The notes: a model not told the origin generated them from the sequence alone. A stretch of DNA of 64,000 bases from Kocuria sp. TGY1127_2 (GCF_013394385.1 NZ_AP022834.1:1-64000); one strand, 5' to 3'; counted from the stretch's first letter, positions 20,410 to 29,642 are shown. Made by a program: numbers and translations.

Positions 20410-21489
20410 ATGGCTCAACAAATCACTCGTGTTCGCCCAGTTACCCAGTCACACTTCTTTCGCAACACCGGAATCGGGTTAGCGACCGTCGGAATCGTCG
20501 CCGGTTCCATGACTTCAGCGAACGCTTTCGCATCCGCAACTCCGTCATCAACCTCGACCACACCTCAGACTCGACCCAGCTTGGCACTTGCAACTTCCTC
20601 CCCGGTTGCTCACACTTTTGTGGACTCCCAAGCATCTGCGCCGACCGGCGCCGCCCCCGCGGTTCAGCAGCCTGCTCCTGCCCCTGCGCCCACACCTGCT
20701 CCTGCCGCCCAGCCGGCAGCCAGTGTTCCTCAAGCGCCCTGGGCTCAGCAGCCCGTTGACGATGGCGCTGACACGTCGACTAATGTTCAAGCCTCTGAAC
20801 CGGCAGCTACCCCTGTAGCTGATACGACGGCCCAGGCCCCGGCCCCCGCGGCTGTCCCGGCCGCTGAGACGACTCCGGTATCTGACCCCGTCGATGAGGG
20901 TGTTCAAGACGATCTGGTTGCCGACGATCTCGACAACGGAGCGGAAGCAGCCAACGATGCTGCCGACGCACCGATCGAGACCGTTCCTGCGGCAGAGACC
21001 ACCCCGCAGCAGGATCTCGGCTCCGAGGTTGCCGACCAGGCACAGTTGGCACCTGTGGATCAGTCCCAGTCGACTGACACATTGTCGGCGCAGGCAACCG
21101 ATGTCCAGCCCGTGGCGTCCACCGATGCCGTAACCGGTAGTCGTGCCCAGATCGTCCAGGACGCCCTGGCCGGGGTCGGCGGATCCTATGTGTGGGGCGG
21201 TCAGGACTATATGGCCTGGGATTGCTCCGGATTCGTCTCCTACGTCTACGCTCAATCGGGGATCAATCTGGATGCGTACACGTACAGCATGAAGGACCAG
21301 CTCGTGCCGACGTCTGCACCCCAAGCCGGGGACGTCGTTTTTACGAACAACTATGCCCACGTAGGCATTTATCTCGGTGACGGGCAGATGGTATCCGCGC
21401 TCAACCCGGAACAGGGAACGCAGATCACCGCAGTCGACGGCGGCGGAATGATGACGGTGGACGGTTACTACGCCGCTCCCGGACTCTGA
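20410..21489 (+). CDS. Secreted NlpC/P60 family cell-wall peptidase
   Basis: A 359-residue exported protein. A signal peptide is predicted at about 1-42 (hydrophobic core IGLATVGIVAGSM, cleavage near ANAFA). About 200 residues of Ala/Pro/Thr/Gln-rich linker follow, then a C-terminal NlpC/P60 domain from about residue 243. Catalytic Cys272 lies in WDCSGFVSY and His317 in NYAHVGIYLGDG. It probably cuts peptide crosslinks or stems in peptidoglycan. GAGGAGG 12 bases upstream is the ribosome binding site, at the end of a probable c-di-AMP riboswitch. Such control links wall turnover to osmotic state. Confidence 0.92.
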   Translation: MAQQITRVRPVTQSHFFRNTGIGLATVGIVAGSMTSANAFASATPSSTSTTPQTRPSLALATSSPVAHTFVDSQASAPTGAAPAVQQPAPAPAPTPAPAAQPAASVPQAPWAQQPVDDGADTSTNVQASEPAATPVADTTAQAPAPAAVPAAETTPVSDPVDEGVQDDLVADDLDNGAEAANDAADAPIETVPAAETTPQQDLGSEVADQAQLAPVDQSQSTDTLSAQATDVQPVASTDAVTGSRAQIVQDALAGVGGSYVWGGQDYMAWDCSGFVSYVYAQSGINLDAYTYSMKDQLVPTSAPQAGDVVFTNNYAHVGIYLGDGQMVSALNPEQGTQITAVDGGGMMTVDGYYAAPGL

Positions 21490-21517
21490 TATCCGATAGC
21501 ACTCCCCATTCCAAAAA

Positions 21518-21549
21518 CAGGGGTTGCGGACAACTGTCCGCAACCCCTG
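21518..21549. terminator. Stem-loop between convergent genes
   Basis: A perfect 14-base stem CAGGGGTTGCGGAC / GTCCGCAACCCCTG with loop AACT, preceded by AAAAA on the plus strand, reads as a stem followed by a T-run on the minus strand. It lies between the NlpC/P60 gene and the convergent csbD gene. Confidence 0.8.
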
Positions 21550-21624
21550 CCGTCGTCTCCACCTCAAAAGGGTGAATTCGCCCGGACTGGATAACGAGAT
21601 GTCGAGTTTTCCGGCTTTAAAGAC

Positions 21625-21662
21625 CTGTGGCGGGCCACCCGTACAGGTGGCCCGCCACAGGC
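21625..21662 (-). terminator. Long stem-loop at the 3' end of the CsbD gene
   Basis: A perfect 16-base stem CCTGTGGCGGGCCACC / GGTGGCCCGCCACAGG (21625-21640 and 21647-21662) with loop CGTACA begins 23 bases beyond the csbD stop codon. On the minus strand it is followed by TCTTTAAAG, giving a moderate T-tract. Confidence 0.75.
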
Positions 21663-21684
21663 AGGCAAATGTGAATGCCGGGTA

Positions 21685-21879
21685 TTAGCCCTTGAGCTTG
21701 TTCCCGATGTTGCGGGCGGCATCCTTGACCTTCTCGGCGCCGTCCTTGACGGCTGCGCCGAGCTGGTCGCCCTTGCCTTCATTCTTCAAATCATCATTGC
21801 CTACTGCTTCGCCGACTTTTTCCTTGGCGTTGCCGGAGGCATCCTGAAATGCGTTATTGGCCTTATCCTCGATACCCAT
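21685..21879 (-). CDS. CsbD family stress protein
   Basis: A 64-residue, very hydrophilic helical protein (MGIEDKANNAFQDASGNAKE at the start) with the CsbD-like pattern of KxxGxxKEKVGEAVGND and a second Lys/Asp-rich half. CsbD proteins are general-stress proteins of unknown biochemical role. GAAAGGAG precedes the ATG. A similar 48-residue gene lies 69 bases upstream on the same strand, so the two may be co-expressed. Two stem-loops close the unit. Confidence 0.85.
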   Translation of the reverse strand: MGIEDKANNAFQDASGNAKEKVGEAVGNDDLKNEGKGDQLGAAVKDGAEKVKDAARNIGNKLKG

Positions 21880-21948
21880 ATGGGACTCCTTTCATTGGGG
21901 TGCCCCTAGGAAATGTCCGAGGGACAAGCAAGAACGAACAACGACAGA

Positions 21949-22095
21949 TTAGTTGTTGCCGAACTTATCGTTCAGCGCATCCTTGGCCTTGTCGACATGT
22001 TCGTCCTTGACGGTGTCTTTGCCAGTCTTGTCATTGACGGTGTCCTTGCCCTTGTTTAGAGCGTCGCCCGCCTTGTCACCAATATCGAAACCCAT
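21949..22095 (-). CDS. 48-residue hydrophilic stress-like peptide
   Basis: A short frame starting MGFDIGDKAGDALNKGKDTV, rich in Lys and Asp, with a repeated KDTVxDK unit (about residues 17-23 and 26-31). An AAGGGG ribosome binding site precedes the ATG. The composition resembles CsbD and the MT0933-type small antitoxin family of actinobacteria. No partner toxin gene is visible. It sits directly upstream of csbD on the same strand. Its coding status rests on the ribosome binding site, clean frame and family-like composition. Confidence 0.65.
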   Translation of the reverse strand: MGFDIGDKAGDALNKGKDTVNDKTGKDTVKDEHVDKAKDALNDKFGNN

Positions 22096-22311
22096 AGTTG
22101 GCCCCTTTCGTCTCGGCGATCCTTGCTATTTTCAGTGGTGCGGACCGCCACTTGTGTTCGAGACTAGGGCAAACAAGGGGTGATGTGAACCGCTTTCGCG
22201 TATCAGATCGAATTGTTCACCCCTGGCAAAACGTCGTTACCAAAACTCCACCAAACATCCAGGGAATTTTGAGGACGGAGATAGTTAGTTTGGTTTTTTA
22301 CTAAACGAGAT

Positions 22312-23427
22312 CTATCGCTTGGCTCGATAGAACTGATCCGGCCAATCCGTATCCTGGCGCAATTCCTGAGCGGCCCTGAGAACCCATCGAGGGTCGCGCA
22401 ATGCTTCGCGGCCAATGCTGACCGCATCGGCCTGACCCGTCGCAATGGTGTGCTCGGCCTGAACCGGGTCCGTAATGATTCCGACGGCGCTTGTCGTGAT
22501 CCCTGTTTCGCGCCGGATATGTGCCGCGAATTCGGTCTGGTACCCCGGTACGGGAACAACATGCGGCTGGGGCAGATTGCCACCACTGGACACATCCACC
22601 ATGTCGACACCGAGTGTCCCTGCCTGCCGGACGAATTCCGTGATGTCGGCGAGATCCGCGTCGTTGGCGCGGCGGGCTGCCTCGGAGCCTGCCTCTTCCT
22701 TCCAATCGACCGCAGAAACCCGGATCATCAACGGCATGTTTTCCGGTATCGCGGCACGAACCTGGCGGACAACCTCGAGCGGGAACCGCATTCTGTTCTC
22801 CAGGTCATCGCCACCCCACTTGTCCTCGCGGGTGTTGACGTCCTTTTGCAGGAACTCGTGAAGCAGGTATCCATGAGCGGCGTGAATCTGAACCGTGTCC
22901 ACTCCGGCGTCGACGGCGCGGGTCGCTGCCTTGCCGAAAGCTCGAGCCGTGTCCAGGATGTCCTGTTCGGTCATGGCCTGTGGGGCATCGAAGGGGCCGA
23001 ACGCCTGATCCGTGGGAGCCAGAGTCGTCCAGCCGCCCTCATTCTTCTCCAGTGAACCTTCGGGGTAGCCGGGCAGGGCATGATGCGTGGAAGCTTTCCG
23101 GCCTGCGTGGGCCAGCTGGATGCCGAACTTGGCGCCTTGGCCATGTTCATGGACGAAGTCTGCGATACGAGCAAACTGTTGGGCCTGGTCGTCATTCCAC
23201 AGTCCCAAATCTCCTGGCGAGATTCGTCCCTCAGGCACGACCCCGGTTGCTTCCGCTGTGACGAGGGCGAAGCCGCCGGTCGCGAACGAACCCAAGTGCA
23301 TCAAATGCCAGTCGGTGGGAACGCCGTCGTCGGCTGCGCTGTACTGGCACATCGGTGCGACAAAAGCTCGGTTCTTGAGGTCAAGGCCTCGGAGGGTCAA
23401 CGGCTGGAATAGGTATGAAAAAGCCAC
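22312..23427 (-). CDS. Old yellow enzyme family NADH:flavin oxidoreductase (YqjM-like)
   Basis: This 371-residue FMN-dependent ene-reductase belongs to the thermophilic-like/YqjM class: N-terminal PMCQYSA with Cys27 near the FMN, the HAAHGYLLHEF histidine pair that binds phenolic ligands, and GGxDLENR-like FMN contacts. Such enzymes reduce activated C=C bonds using NADPH, often as detoxification. It is monocistronic. A palindrome ACTCGCGAGT (23622-23631) lies in its upstream region and could be an operator. No regulator is adjacent. Confidence 0.93.
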   Translation of the reverse strand: MAFSYLFQPLTLRGLDLKNRAFVAPMCQYSAADDGVPTDWHLMHLGSFATGGFALVTAEATGVVPEGRISPGDLGLWNDDQAQQFARIADFVHEHGQGAKFGIQLAHAGRKASTHHALPGYPEGSLEKNEGGWTTLAPTDQAFGPFDAPQAMTEQDILDTARAFGKAATRAVDAGVDTVQIHAAHGYLLHEFLQKDVNTREDKWGGDDLENRMRFPLEVVRQVRAAIPENMPLMIRVSAVDWKEEAGSEAARRANDADLADITEFVRQAGTLGVDMVDVSSGGNLPQPHVVPVPGYQTEFAAHIRRETGITTSAVGIITDPVQAEHTIATGQADAVSIGREALRDPRWVLRAAQELRQDTDWPDQFYRAKR

Positions 23428-23820
23428 AAAGCCGCCTTTCGCGGGGAGGAATTGTGATGGGCGTGCTCATCTCAACTTGAGTGGCCGGGTCGTTATTCCC
23501 CTGCGGGCGGCCGCGCCCTCTGAACGTTTCGAAGCTCACAAAGACTTGCCTTCCAAGCATCTGCTTCGATGGCTTCGACATAAAGATTTGATAACGATGT
23601 GCGCGCCTTGTTGTGAAACGTACTCGCGAGTGTTTTATTGGTACCTATCGATATCGATCGGTGCTCCAGCACATCGGAAATTCCGCCTCATGGGCCTGCA
23701 GTGAGGCGGTTTTAAGGGAATGAACCACGTGAGTCAGGCACGGGGCGGAACGCAAGAAAAGCGTTCCGCCCCCGTAGACAAATAATGAATTTTAATTAAA
23801 TTCTGTTCTTTTTGAGCGCT
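23428..23820. other. Intergenic region with inverted repeat downstream of galK
   Basis: About 390 bases without a gene. It contains the presumed promoter of the old yellow enzyme gene (near 23600-23670, with palindromes ACTCGCGAGT and CGATATCG). A 12-base inverted repeat GGGGCGGAACGC / GCGTTCCGCCCC (23742-23753 and 23761-23772) probably forms the 3' end of the galK message. An AT-rich stretch runs from 23780 to 23815. Nothing else is recognised. Confidence 0.5.
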
Positions 23821-25197
23821 TTAGATATCACGGTTAGCCGGGCGCCCCGGCGCCAAGGGAAGGAAAACGGGGACCTCAAAACCTTGTGCTGCGAAGGCAG
23901 CGGCTACGGCCTGTGCAGTCTCCGCAACTGCTTCGCGGGTCGTCAGAGCCAGTACGGCTCCACCGAATCCGCCGCCCACGAGTCGGGCACCCAAGGCACC
24001 GTGTTCCAGGCACGTCTCCACGGCGATGTCGAGCTCTGCCCGCGATGCGCCGAGATCGTCACGCATCGAGGTGTGGGAGGTTGTGAAGAGCCGACCCAGT
24101 TCCTCCCATGTTTCTCGAGAGGTCGGAGTCCGATCCGTGAAAAGAGTGCGAGCACGCTCGACGAGCATCATGTCCGTGAAGACGTGCTTCAACCAACTAT
24201 GCAGCTTTTCCGCGCCGATCCGCTCCGGGACCCCCGATAGGCGCGCGCAGCGATCCAGAGTCTCATTGACGGTCAGCTCGCGAGCTCGACGCGCGTCGTC
24301 GGCCGCGAGTTCGGGGAAGCCGAGCTCCTCCGGCAGGAGATCGCGAAGTTTGTCGACGCCCGCCAACTGCCTGAGCTCCTCGCACACGTCTCTCCGGCTG
24401 GAGTACTGCCCATCAGCCAGGTCGTGGGGCGCGCGGGTATCGATTACCAGGAATGCCAGGCCGGCCTCGGTCACGTTCACGTCGACGGGTTCGATCGAGA
24501 AATCCCGGAAATCCACGACCATTGCCTGCCCGGGAAGAGACCGGAGCGACGTCGTCTGATCGAGGCCGCCGGTCACGGCGCCAGCCACCTCGTTTTCGGC
24601 CCGCATGCACACCCGGGCAAGTCGTGCCCGAAGGTCGTCGTTGTCGGGGCCGCAGCCGCCGACCGGCAACGGCTCCATGGCCGCCTCCGTGCGGAGTGGG
24701 CAGGACAGTTCCAGCAGAGCGAGGGCCGTGGAACATTCCAGAGCGGCCGAAGAGGACAGTCCGCCGCCGACCGGAACCGTGGAATCGATGAGTAAGTCCG
24801 CTCCGAAATCCGGCGGCAAGGCGATGTCTTGGCCGCCCTCTTGGTTCATGGACCACGCAACGCCACCGACGTATGCGAACCATCCGGAAATGGTTCCGGG
24901 AGCGATCTCCGGGACTGGAAATTCAACGGGATTCGACATCTGCCGGGACTCCGCGTGGAGGATTCCATCCCGTCGAAGCCGTCCTGCGATCAGGGTCCGG
25001 TAGGGAAGGGGCGTGGGAAAACACGAGCCCCCATTGAAGTCGACGTACTCTCCGAGGAGATTCAGGCGCCCCGGAGCCGACCAGATGCCATCGGGTTCCG
25101 AGCCGTACCTGTCGATGAAGGCCTCGCGCAATGATTCCACCTGCGCAGTGTGGTCCGGCAGGGAGGCCCACTGGGCCACGATCGAGGCCTCGGTCAT
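23821..25197 (-). CDS. galK: Galactokinase
   Basis: This 458-residue GHMP kinase phosphorylates galactose at C1, the first step of the Leloir pathway. Motifs are GRLNLLGEYVDFNGG (43-57, the galactokinase signature, with Tyr in place of the usual His), the ATP loop PVGGGLSSSA (142-151) and GARLVGGGFGG near the C-terminus. The ATG at 25197 is preferred over an in-frame GTG 21 codons upstream. Neither has a strong ribosome binding site. No galT or galE is adjacent. A TetR gene lies upstream on the same strand. Confidence 0.92.
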   Translation of the reverse strand: MTEASIVAQWASLPDHTAQVESLREAFIDRYGSEPDGIWSAPGRLNLLGEYVDFNGGSCFPTPLPYRTLIAGRLRRDGILHAESRQMSNPVEFPVPEIAPGTISGWFAYVGGVAWSMNQEGGQDIALPPDFGADLLIDSTVPVGGGLSSSAALECSTALALLELSCPLRTEAAMEPLPVGGCGPDNDDLRARLARVCMRAENEVAGAVTGGLDQTTSLRSLPGQAMVVDFRDFSIEPVDVNVTEAGLAFLVIDTRAPHDLADGQYSSRRDVCEELRQLAGVDKLRDLLPEELGFPELAADDARRARELTVNETLDRCARLSGVPERIGAEKLHSWLKHVFTDMMLVERARTLFTDRTPTSRETWEELGRLFTTSHTSMRDDLGASRAELDIAVETCLEHGALGARLVGGGFGGAVLALTTREAVAETAQAVAAAFAAQGFEVPVFLPLAPGRPANRDI

Positions 25198-25336
25198 GGA
25201 GTTGTACCTGAATTCTTCTCGTTGATGGTGTGATTCGGCGCGGATTCGGATTTCGGGCACCGCGATACAGGTCGCGGAACTCTCGGCTCACAACGCGCCC
25301 CAATTTATTGTAAAGCGCGGGAGGCTACCCCCTCGA

Positions 25337-25945
25337 CTAGGAGGTATGTGATCCTTCCACAATGCCCAGAACGATGGAACTGACTCCGAAATCGCATGCT
25401 TCGGCGTCGTCCGAGGCCATAACGGGGCGCTCGCCGGTCGGGGCGGATGGCGATTCAAGCCGGATTCGGTTATGTGCCGTCGAGACAAAACCGAGGACCG
25501 TGTACAGCACGGAACGGGCTCCCCAATCGGCTCGTCGCTCGCACACACCGCCGAATTCCAGGCAGTTGCGGATCGACACGAACGCAGAAACGGAATCGGG
25601 ATCGGCGGCCAGGGCGATTCCGATGACGTCTGCGCCGTCTTGAAAACGCAGAACGGAATCTCTGACGGCTCGAGCCTGTCCGACTACGGCCTCGATCAGC
25701 TCCCGCTCGGTCATCGCCTCAGGCTGCGAAGCTTCGGCGCCGCCCGGGGACAACAACGGCTCCGGGTCGAGCATTTTGCTCGCCAGCTGCGTAAGCAATT
25801 CCTGTTTGTTCTTGACGTGATAGTACAAAGCGCCGGGGGCAACCCCGAGTTCACCAGCTACCCTGCGCATGGACAGATCACCCAGCCCGTACTCGCTCAA
25901 GAGCGACAGGGCTGTTTCCAGGATGCGTTCACGGGTGAGGGCCAC
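25337..25945 (-). CDS. TetR family transcriptional regulator
   Basis: This 202-residue regulator has an N-terminal helix-turn-helix (about 1-50: ILETALSLLSEYGLGDLSM, then VAPGALYYHVKNKQELL) and a C-terminal ligand domain of the TetR_C type. The start is GTG. It lies between the DJ-1/PfpI gene (44 bases upstream) and galK (139 bases downstream), all on the minus strand. It may regulate itself and one or both neighbours, but no ligand or target is evident. Confidence 0.9.
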   Translation of the reverse strand: MALTRERILETALSLLSEYGLGDLSMRRVAGELGVAPGALYYHVKNKQELLTQLASKMLDPEPLLSPGGAEASQPEAMTERELIEAVVGQARAVRDSVLRFQDGADVIGIALAADPDSVSAFVSIRNCLEFGGVCERRADWGARSVLYTVLGFVSTAHNRIRLESPSAPTGERPVMASDDAEACDFGVSSIVLGIVEGSHTS

Positions 25946-25989
25946 GGGAAGAGTCTACCGATTCCATCCCGAGTCCCTGCCCGCGCGGT

Positions 25990-26529
25990 TTATGAGGAGA
26001 GTGCCTCGGAAATTGCGGCGTTGAAAGCGTCGATGTCGCCGGGGTTGCGACTCGTGATGAGGTTTCCGTCCACCACGACCTGTGAGTCTTCCCAAAGCGC
26101 ACCGGCGTTGATCAGATCGGTCTTGGTCGAGACGAACGAGGTGAGCCGACGTCCACGAGCGAGTTCCGCCTGGGCCAGGATCCACGGAGCGTGGCAGATC
26201 GCGGCGACGGTCTTCTCCTGGTCGAAGAAGGCCCTCACGAATTCGGTTGCGCCCTCGGCAATGCGCAAGGTGTCCGAGTTGATGGTGCCGCCGGGCAGGA
26301 CCAAAGCGTCGAATGCATCTGGTTTGGCCTCGGAGAGAGGGAGGTCCACATCGAAGGAATCTCCATGATCCCAGTCGCCATTCATCGCCGTCAGTTTGCC
26401 TTCGGCGGGCGAGACGATGACGGTCTCGGCACCTGCGTCGTCGAGAGCCTTGCGCGGACGAGTCAGCTCGACCTCCTCCACACCGTTGGTCAGGAGGAAA
26501 GCGATTTTCTTGCCGGAAAGATCTGCCAT
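25990..26529 (-). CDS. DJ-1/PfpI family protein (type 1 glutamine amidotransferase-like)
   Basis: A 179-residue protein of the DJ-1/PfpI fold. The nucleophile elbow AAICHAPW carries Cys112 followed by His113, and Glu18 sits in NGVEEVEL. Members act as proteases, deglycases or chaperones, often under stress. The ATG at 26529 is preceded by AGAAGGG. An in-frame start 28 codons earlier is unlikely. It is divergent from bioB and upstream of the TetR gene. The exact activity is not determined by sequence. Confidence 0.93.
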   Translation of the reverse strand: MADLSGKKIAFLLTNGVEEVELTRPRKALDDAGAETVIVSPAEGKLTAMNGDWDHGDSFDVDLPLSEAKPDAFDALVLPGGTINSDTLRIAEGATEFVRAFFDQEKTVAAICHAPWILAQAELARGRRLTSFVSTKTDLINAGALWEDSQVVVDGNLITSRNPGDIDAFNAAISEALSS

Positions 26530-26658
26530 GATCTGCACCCTTCTATGTGATGTTCTTATCTCAAACCTATTGCGACGCGGCATGGATGGGAATAGATGTG
26601 CGCTGAGAGCCAATCCCTGCTTCGCACGTCATATGACCAGCCATGGCCGAGTACATAC

Positions 26659-26673
26659 TTGAACACTGTTCAA
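26659..26673. promoter_or_regulatory. BioQ-type palindromic operator upstream of bioB
   Basis: The perfect palindrome TTGAACACTGTTCAA has the core TGAAC-N3-GTTCA, very close to the operator described for BioQ, the TetR-type biotin repressor of corynebacteria. It ends 20 bases before the bioB start codon, where a bound repressor would block transcription. Confidence 0.65.
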
Positions 26674-26693
26674 AAACGGGCTTCAATGCATCC

Positions 26694-27866
26694 ATGCACA
26701 TTTCATACACGGAACTCGCTCACGAGGTGGCTGCTGGCCGCCACCTAACCCGAGACGAAGCTCTAACCCTCTTATCGGCCAGTGACGCCGAAACCTTCGA
26801 GATCGTCAACGCCGCATCCATCCTCCGACGCGCGAACTATGGCAACACGGTCAAGGTCAACTACCTGGTCAACCTCAAGTCCGGCCTGTGTCCGGAGGAT
26901 TGTTCGTATTGTTCCCAACGCTTGGGATCGGCCGCGGAGATCCTGAAGTACACGTGGATCAAACCGGAGGAAGCCGTCCGTCAGGCCAGCATGGGCGTGA
27001 TCGGCGGGGCTTCACGCGTGTGCATGGTCGCCAGTGGAAAAGGCCCCACGGACCGGGACGTCGAACGGGTTTCTCGCATGATCGAAGGCCTTAAGAAAAG
27101 CAATCCGGACATCGAGGTCTGCGCGTGTCTCGGAATCCTGAAAGAAGGGCAGGCCGAACGCCTCAAATGTGCCGGCGCGGATGCGTACAACCACAATCTG
27201 AATACTTCCGAGGACCACTACGCGGAGATCTGCTCGACACACTCGTATTCCGAACGAGTTGCCACGGTTGAACAAGCGCACGACGCCGGACTCCAAGCTT
27301 GCTCGGGTCTGATCGTCGGGATGGGGGAAAGTCCCGAGCAACTGGTCGAGGCGGTATTCTCCCTCGTTGACCTGGACTCCGAGTCGATTCCGGTCAACTT
27401 CCTCATGCCCTTCGAAGGAACCCCCTTGGAAGGCACCTGGGAACTTACCCCACTGAAGTGCCTGAGGATCCTTTCGATGGTTCGCTTTGCCGCGCCGGAA
27501 GCGGAGATTCGCATGGCCGGTGGCCGCGAAATGCATCTGAGATCTCTTCAATCCGTGGCCCTCCACGTCGTCAACTCGCTCTTCTTGGGCGACTACCTCA
27601 CCAGCGAAGGTCAATCGGCTCTGGACGATCTGCGCATGATCCAGGACGCAGGATTTGTAGTGTTGGGCGCCGAGGACAGAGACCTCGTCGCGGAACACGA
27701 AGCATATCTGGAAGCTCACCACGCAGACGGTGCGGAGCCGGAAACACCGGCCAGCACGCCGCCTTGTGGTCAAAGCCCTCATTGTTCCGCCGGCGGAGAA
27801 GGTGCGCCGGTTCCGGTCACGATCAGGCGGCGCGGCGTGGGTACTTCGGTCGCCCCAAATGCCTGA
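26694..27866 (+). CDS. bioB: Biotin synthase
   Basis: BioB is a radical SAM enzyme that inserts sulfur into dethiobiotin. This 390-residue protein has the CxxxCxxC cluster motif CPEDCSYC (Cys66, Cys70, Cys73) plus [12 protein letters not shown], a hallmark of BioB. The last 45 residues form a Cys- and Gly-containing low-complexity extension ([13 protein letters not shown]) seen in some actinobacterial BioBs. The ATG at 26694 is chosen because an upstream in-frame ATG (26643) precedes the operator palindrome and would put it inside the gene. No other bio genes are adjacent. Confidence 0.95.
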   Translation: MHISYTELAHEVAAGRHLTRDEALTLLSASDAETFEIVNAASILRRANYGNTVKVNYLVNLKSGLCPEDCSYCSQRLGSAAEILKYTWIKPEEAVRQASMGVIGGASRVCMVASGKGPTDRDVERVSRMIEGLKKSNPDIEVCACLGILKEGQAERLKCAGADAYNHNLNTSEDHYAEICSTHSYSERVATVEQAHDAGLQACSGLIVGMGESPEQLVEAVFSLVDLDSESIPVNFLMPFEGTPLEGTWELTPLKCLRILSMVRFAAPEAEIRMAGGREMHLRSLQSVALHVVNSLFLGDYLTSEGQSALDDLRMIQDAGFVVLGAEDRDLVAEHEAYLEAHHADGAEPETPASTPPCGQSPHCSAGGEGAPVPVTIRRRGVGTSVAPNA

Positions 27867-27937
27867 ATCGGAATAGACAGTCAGTCCGCCTCCGAAAAAT
27901 GTTATTTCTGCCGGGCTCGGTCGGATAAAGTCGAAAC

Positions 27938-29593
27938 GTGGACTTCTTGATCGTCGTCATTGTGATCTTGTTGGCGACCCTCGTCCTCGTGGGGGTCGGC
28001 GACAGATTCAACCTGCCCTGGCCGGTTCTTCTGACACTGGCGACCGCCGCCATGATTTTCATTCCCGGCGTGCCGAATGTGACCATTCAGCCTGAGCTCA
28101 TCCTCCCGATATTCTTGCCTCCACTTCTGTGGGCACTGGGGCAGAGAGCCAGCTGGCAGATGTTCCGGACCAACTGGCGAGCGATCGTGATCTATTCGGT
28201 GGTCCTCGTGTCCATCACTATCCTGGCGGTCATGTGGACCTCCATGGTCTTCATCCCCGGAATGACCGTGGCTGCTGCCGTCGCGATCGGTGCGGCCGTA
28301 GCCCCTCCGGACCCCGTGGCGGTCGAAGCCGTCGCGGAACCCGTCGGAATACCTCGACGCATCGTTTCGACCTTGCAAACCGAGGGCCCCTTCAACGACG
28401 CCGTCTCCTTGGTGGCGTTCCAGGCGGCTCTCGCAGCCATTACCGTCAATAGCCATCTGTCTGCACCTGTTCTCGTCCTCGAATTCCTGTATACGGCTTT
28501 TGCTGCGGTGGTCATCGGTCTGCTCTTCGGCTGGCTGGGCGGAATCGCGCGGCGTCACCTCAACTCGCATGTCGCACGATCCGGCCTGACACTCATTATT
28601 CCGTTCGCCGTATATATCGCCTCCGAAGAGGTTCGCGCCTCCGGAGTCATTGCCGTGGTCGTTGCTGCCGTCCAAATGTCCAGCACGATGGGAGACCTGG
28701 AACCGGAGGATCGATTGACCGGAACGGCGTTCTGGGAAGTCATCGAGATGCTCATCACCGGCGTCGCCTTCGGGCTGATCGGGTTGCAAGTTCGGCAAGT
28801 CGTTGAGGATGCAGGAGATCGCATCGGAGAGATGCTTCTCCACGGATGCATCATCGCGGCCGTCGTCATCTTCATTCGCCTCGCGTGGATGAGCATCATT
28901 GTCGGTTTCAACCATTCCAAGGCACGCCGACCCATGACGCCACGGACCATGGGCGAGGCGCTCGTGATGACATGGTCAGGGATGCGAGGTCTCGTCACGT
29001 TGGCCCTCGCGCTGTCCCTGCCGGCCGAAGGATTCGGATTCCGGTCCGAAGTTCTGGTGATCGCAACCATGGTCTTGCTCTTCACCATGGTTTTCCCCGG
29101 GCTGACACTTCCGTTCCTCGTCAAAATGCTCGGTCTCGATCAAGAGGATCAACAGGATCGACAAGAGCGCGAACTCCTGAAGAGGGCGCAGAACGCGGCG
29201 ATGGAAGCGGTTGGCCGCTACGCTCAGGACGCCCCACCTGAACTCGTGTCCATGGTCTCGGACCTGTACCGACGGATGGTCCCGAAGAGCCCCCAGGAAG
29301 TGGAGAACCAGGAGTTCTACGAGGCGCAGCTGGCGGAGCGCAACAAACGCCGTAAGCTCTTCGCCAAAATGAGAGACACCGCCCTGAACGCTGCCCAGGA
29401 CGAAATCATCAGTGCGCGCTCTGATCGCGGAGTGGACCCGGCCACCGTCGACCACGTGCTTCGGAAGCTCGACCAGATGGCCGCCGTTCAGAACCCCGAT
29501 ATGGCAAATCTGCTCCCGGGGCTTCAATCAGGCCTCTCATCTCCACCGGCGGGCAAGCCCCAAAAACCGCCCCGGCCACCAAAACAGAGCTAG
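27938..29593 (+). CDS. Na+/H+ antiporter, CPA1 (NhaP-like) family
   Basis: A 551-residue protein with about 12 membrane helices (residues 1-410) and a soluble C-terminal domain of about 140 residues containing KRAQNAAMEAVGRYAQDAPPE. Family motifs are AVAPPDPVAVEAV and EGPFNDAVSLVAF (the conserved Asp is the ion-binding site). It exchanges cytoplasmic Na+ or other monovalent cations for protons. The start is GTG. A small two-helix membrane protein follows after 49 bases. Confidence 0.92.
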   Translation: MDFLIVVIVILLATLVLVGVGDRFNLPWPVLLTLATAAMIFIPGVPNVTIQPELILPIFLPPLLWALGQRASWQMFRTNWRAIVIYSVVLVSITILAVMWTSMVFIPGMTVAAAVAIGAAVAPPDPVAVEAVAEPVGIPRRIVSTLQTEGPFNDAVSLVAFQAALAAITVNSHLSAPVLVLEFLYTAFAAVVIGLLFGWLGGIARRHLNSHVARSGLTLIIPFAVYIASEEVRASGVIAVVVAAVQMSSTMGDLEPEDRLTGTAFWEVIEMLITGVAFGLIGLQVRQVVEDAGDRIGEMLLHGCIIAAVVIFIRLAWMSIIVGFNHSKARRPMTPRTMGEALVMTWSGMRGLVTLALALSLPAEGFGFRSEVLVIATMVLLFTMVFPGLTLPFLVKMLGLDQEDQQDRQERELLKRAQNAAMEAVGRYAQDAPPELVSMVSDLYRRMVPKSPQEVENQEFYEAQLAERNKRRKLFAKMRDTALNAAQDEIISARSDRGVDPATVDHVLRKLDQMAAVQNPDMANLLPGLQSGLSSPPAGKPQKPPRPPKQS

Positions 29594-29642
29594 CAACCAT
29601 GCCTCATACGCGAGTCCAAGACGGACGTGATGAAATAGGTAT

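Noticed and set aside
20548-21567. Minus-strand open frame of 339 codons opposite the NlpC/P60 gene
   Set aside because: Arg/Gly-rich composition comes from the opposite strand of the Ala/Pro linker; the sense gene has a signal peptide and catalytic motifs.
26643-26693. Longer bioB start 17 codons upstream
   Set aside because: It would place the BioQ-like operator inside the coding region and adds residues unlike other BioB N-termini.
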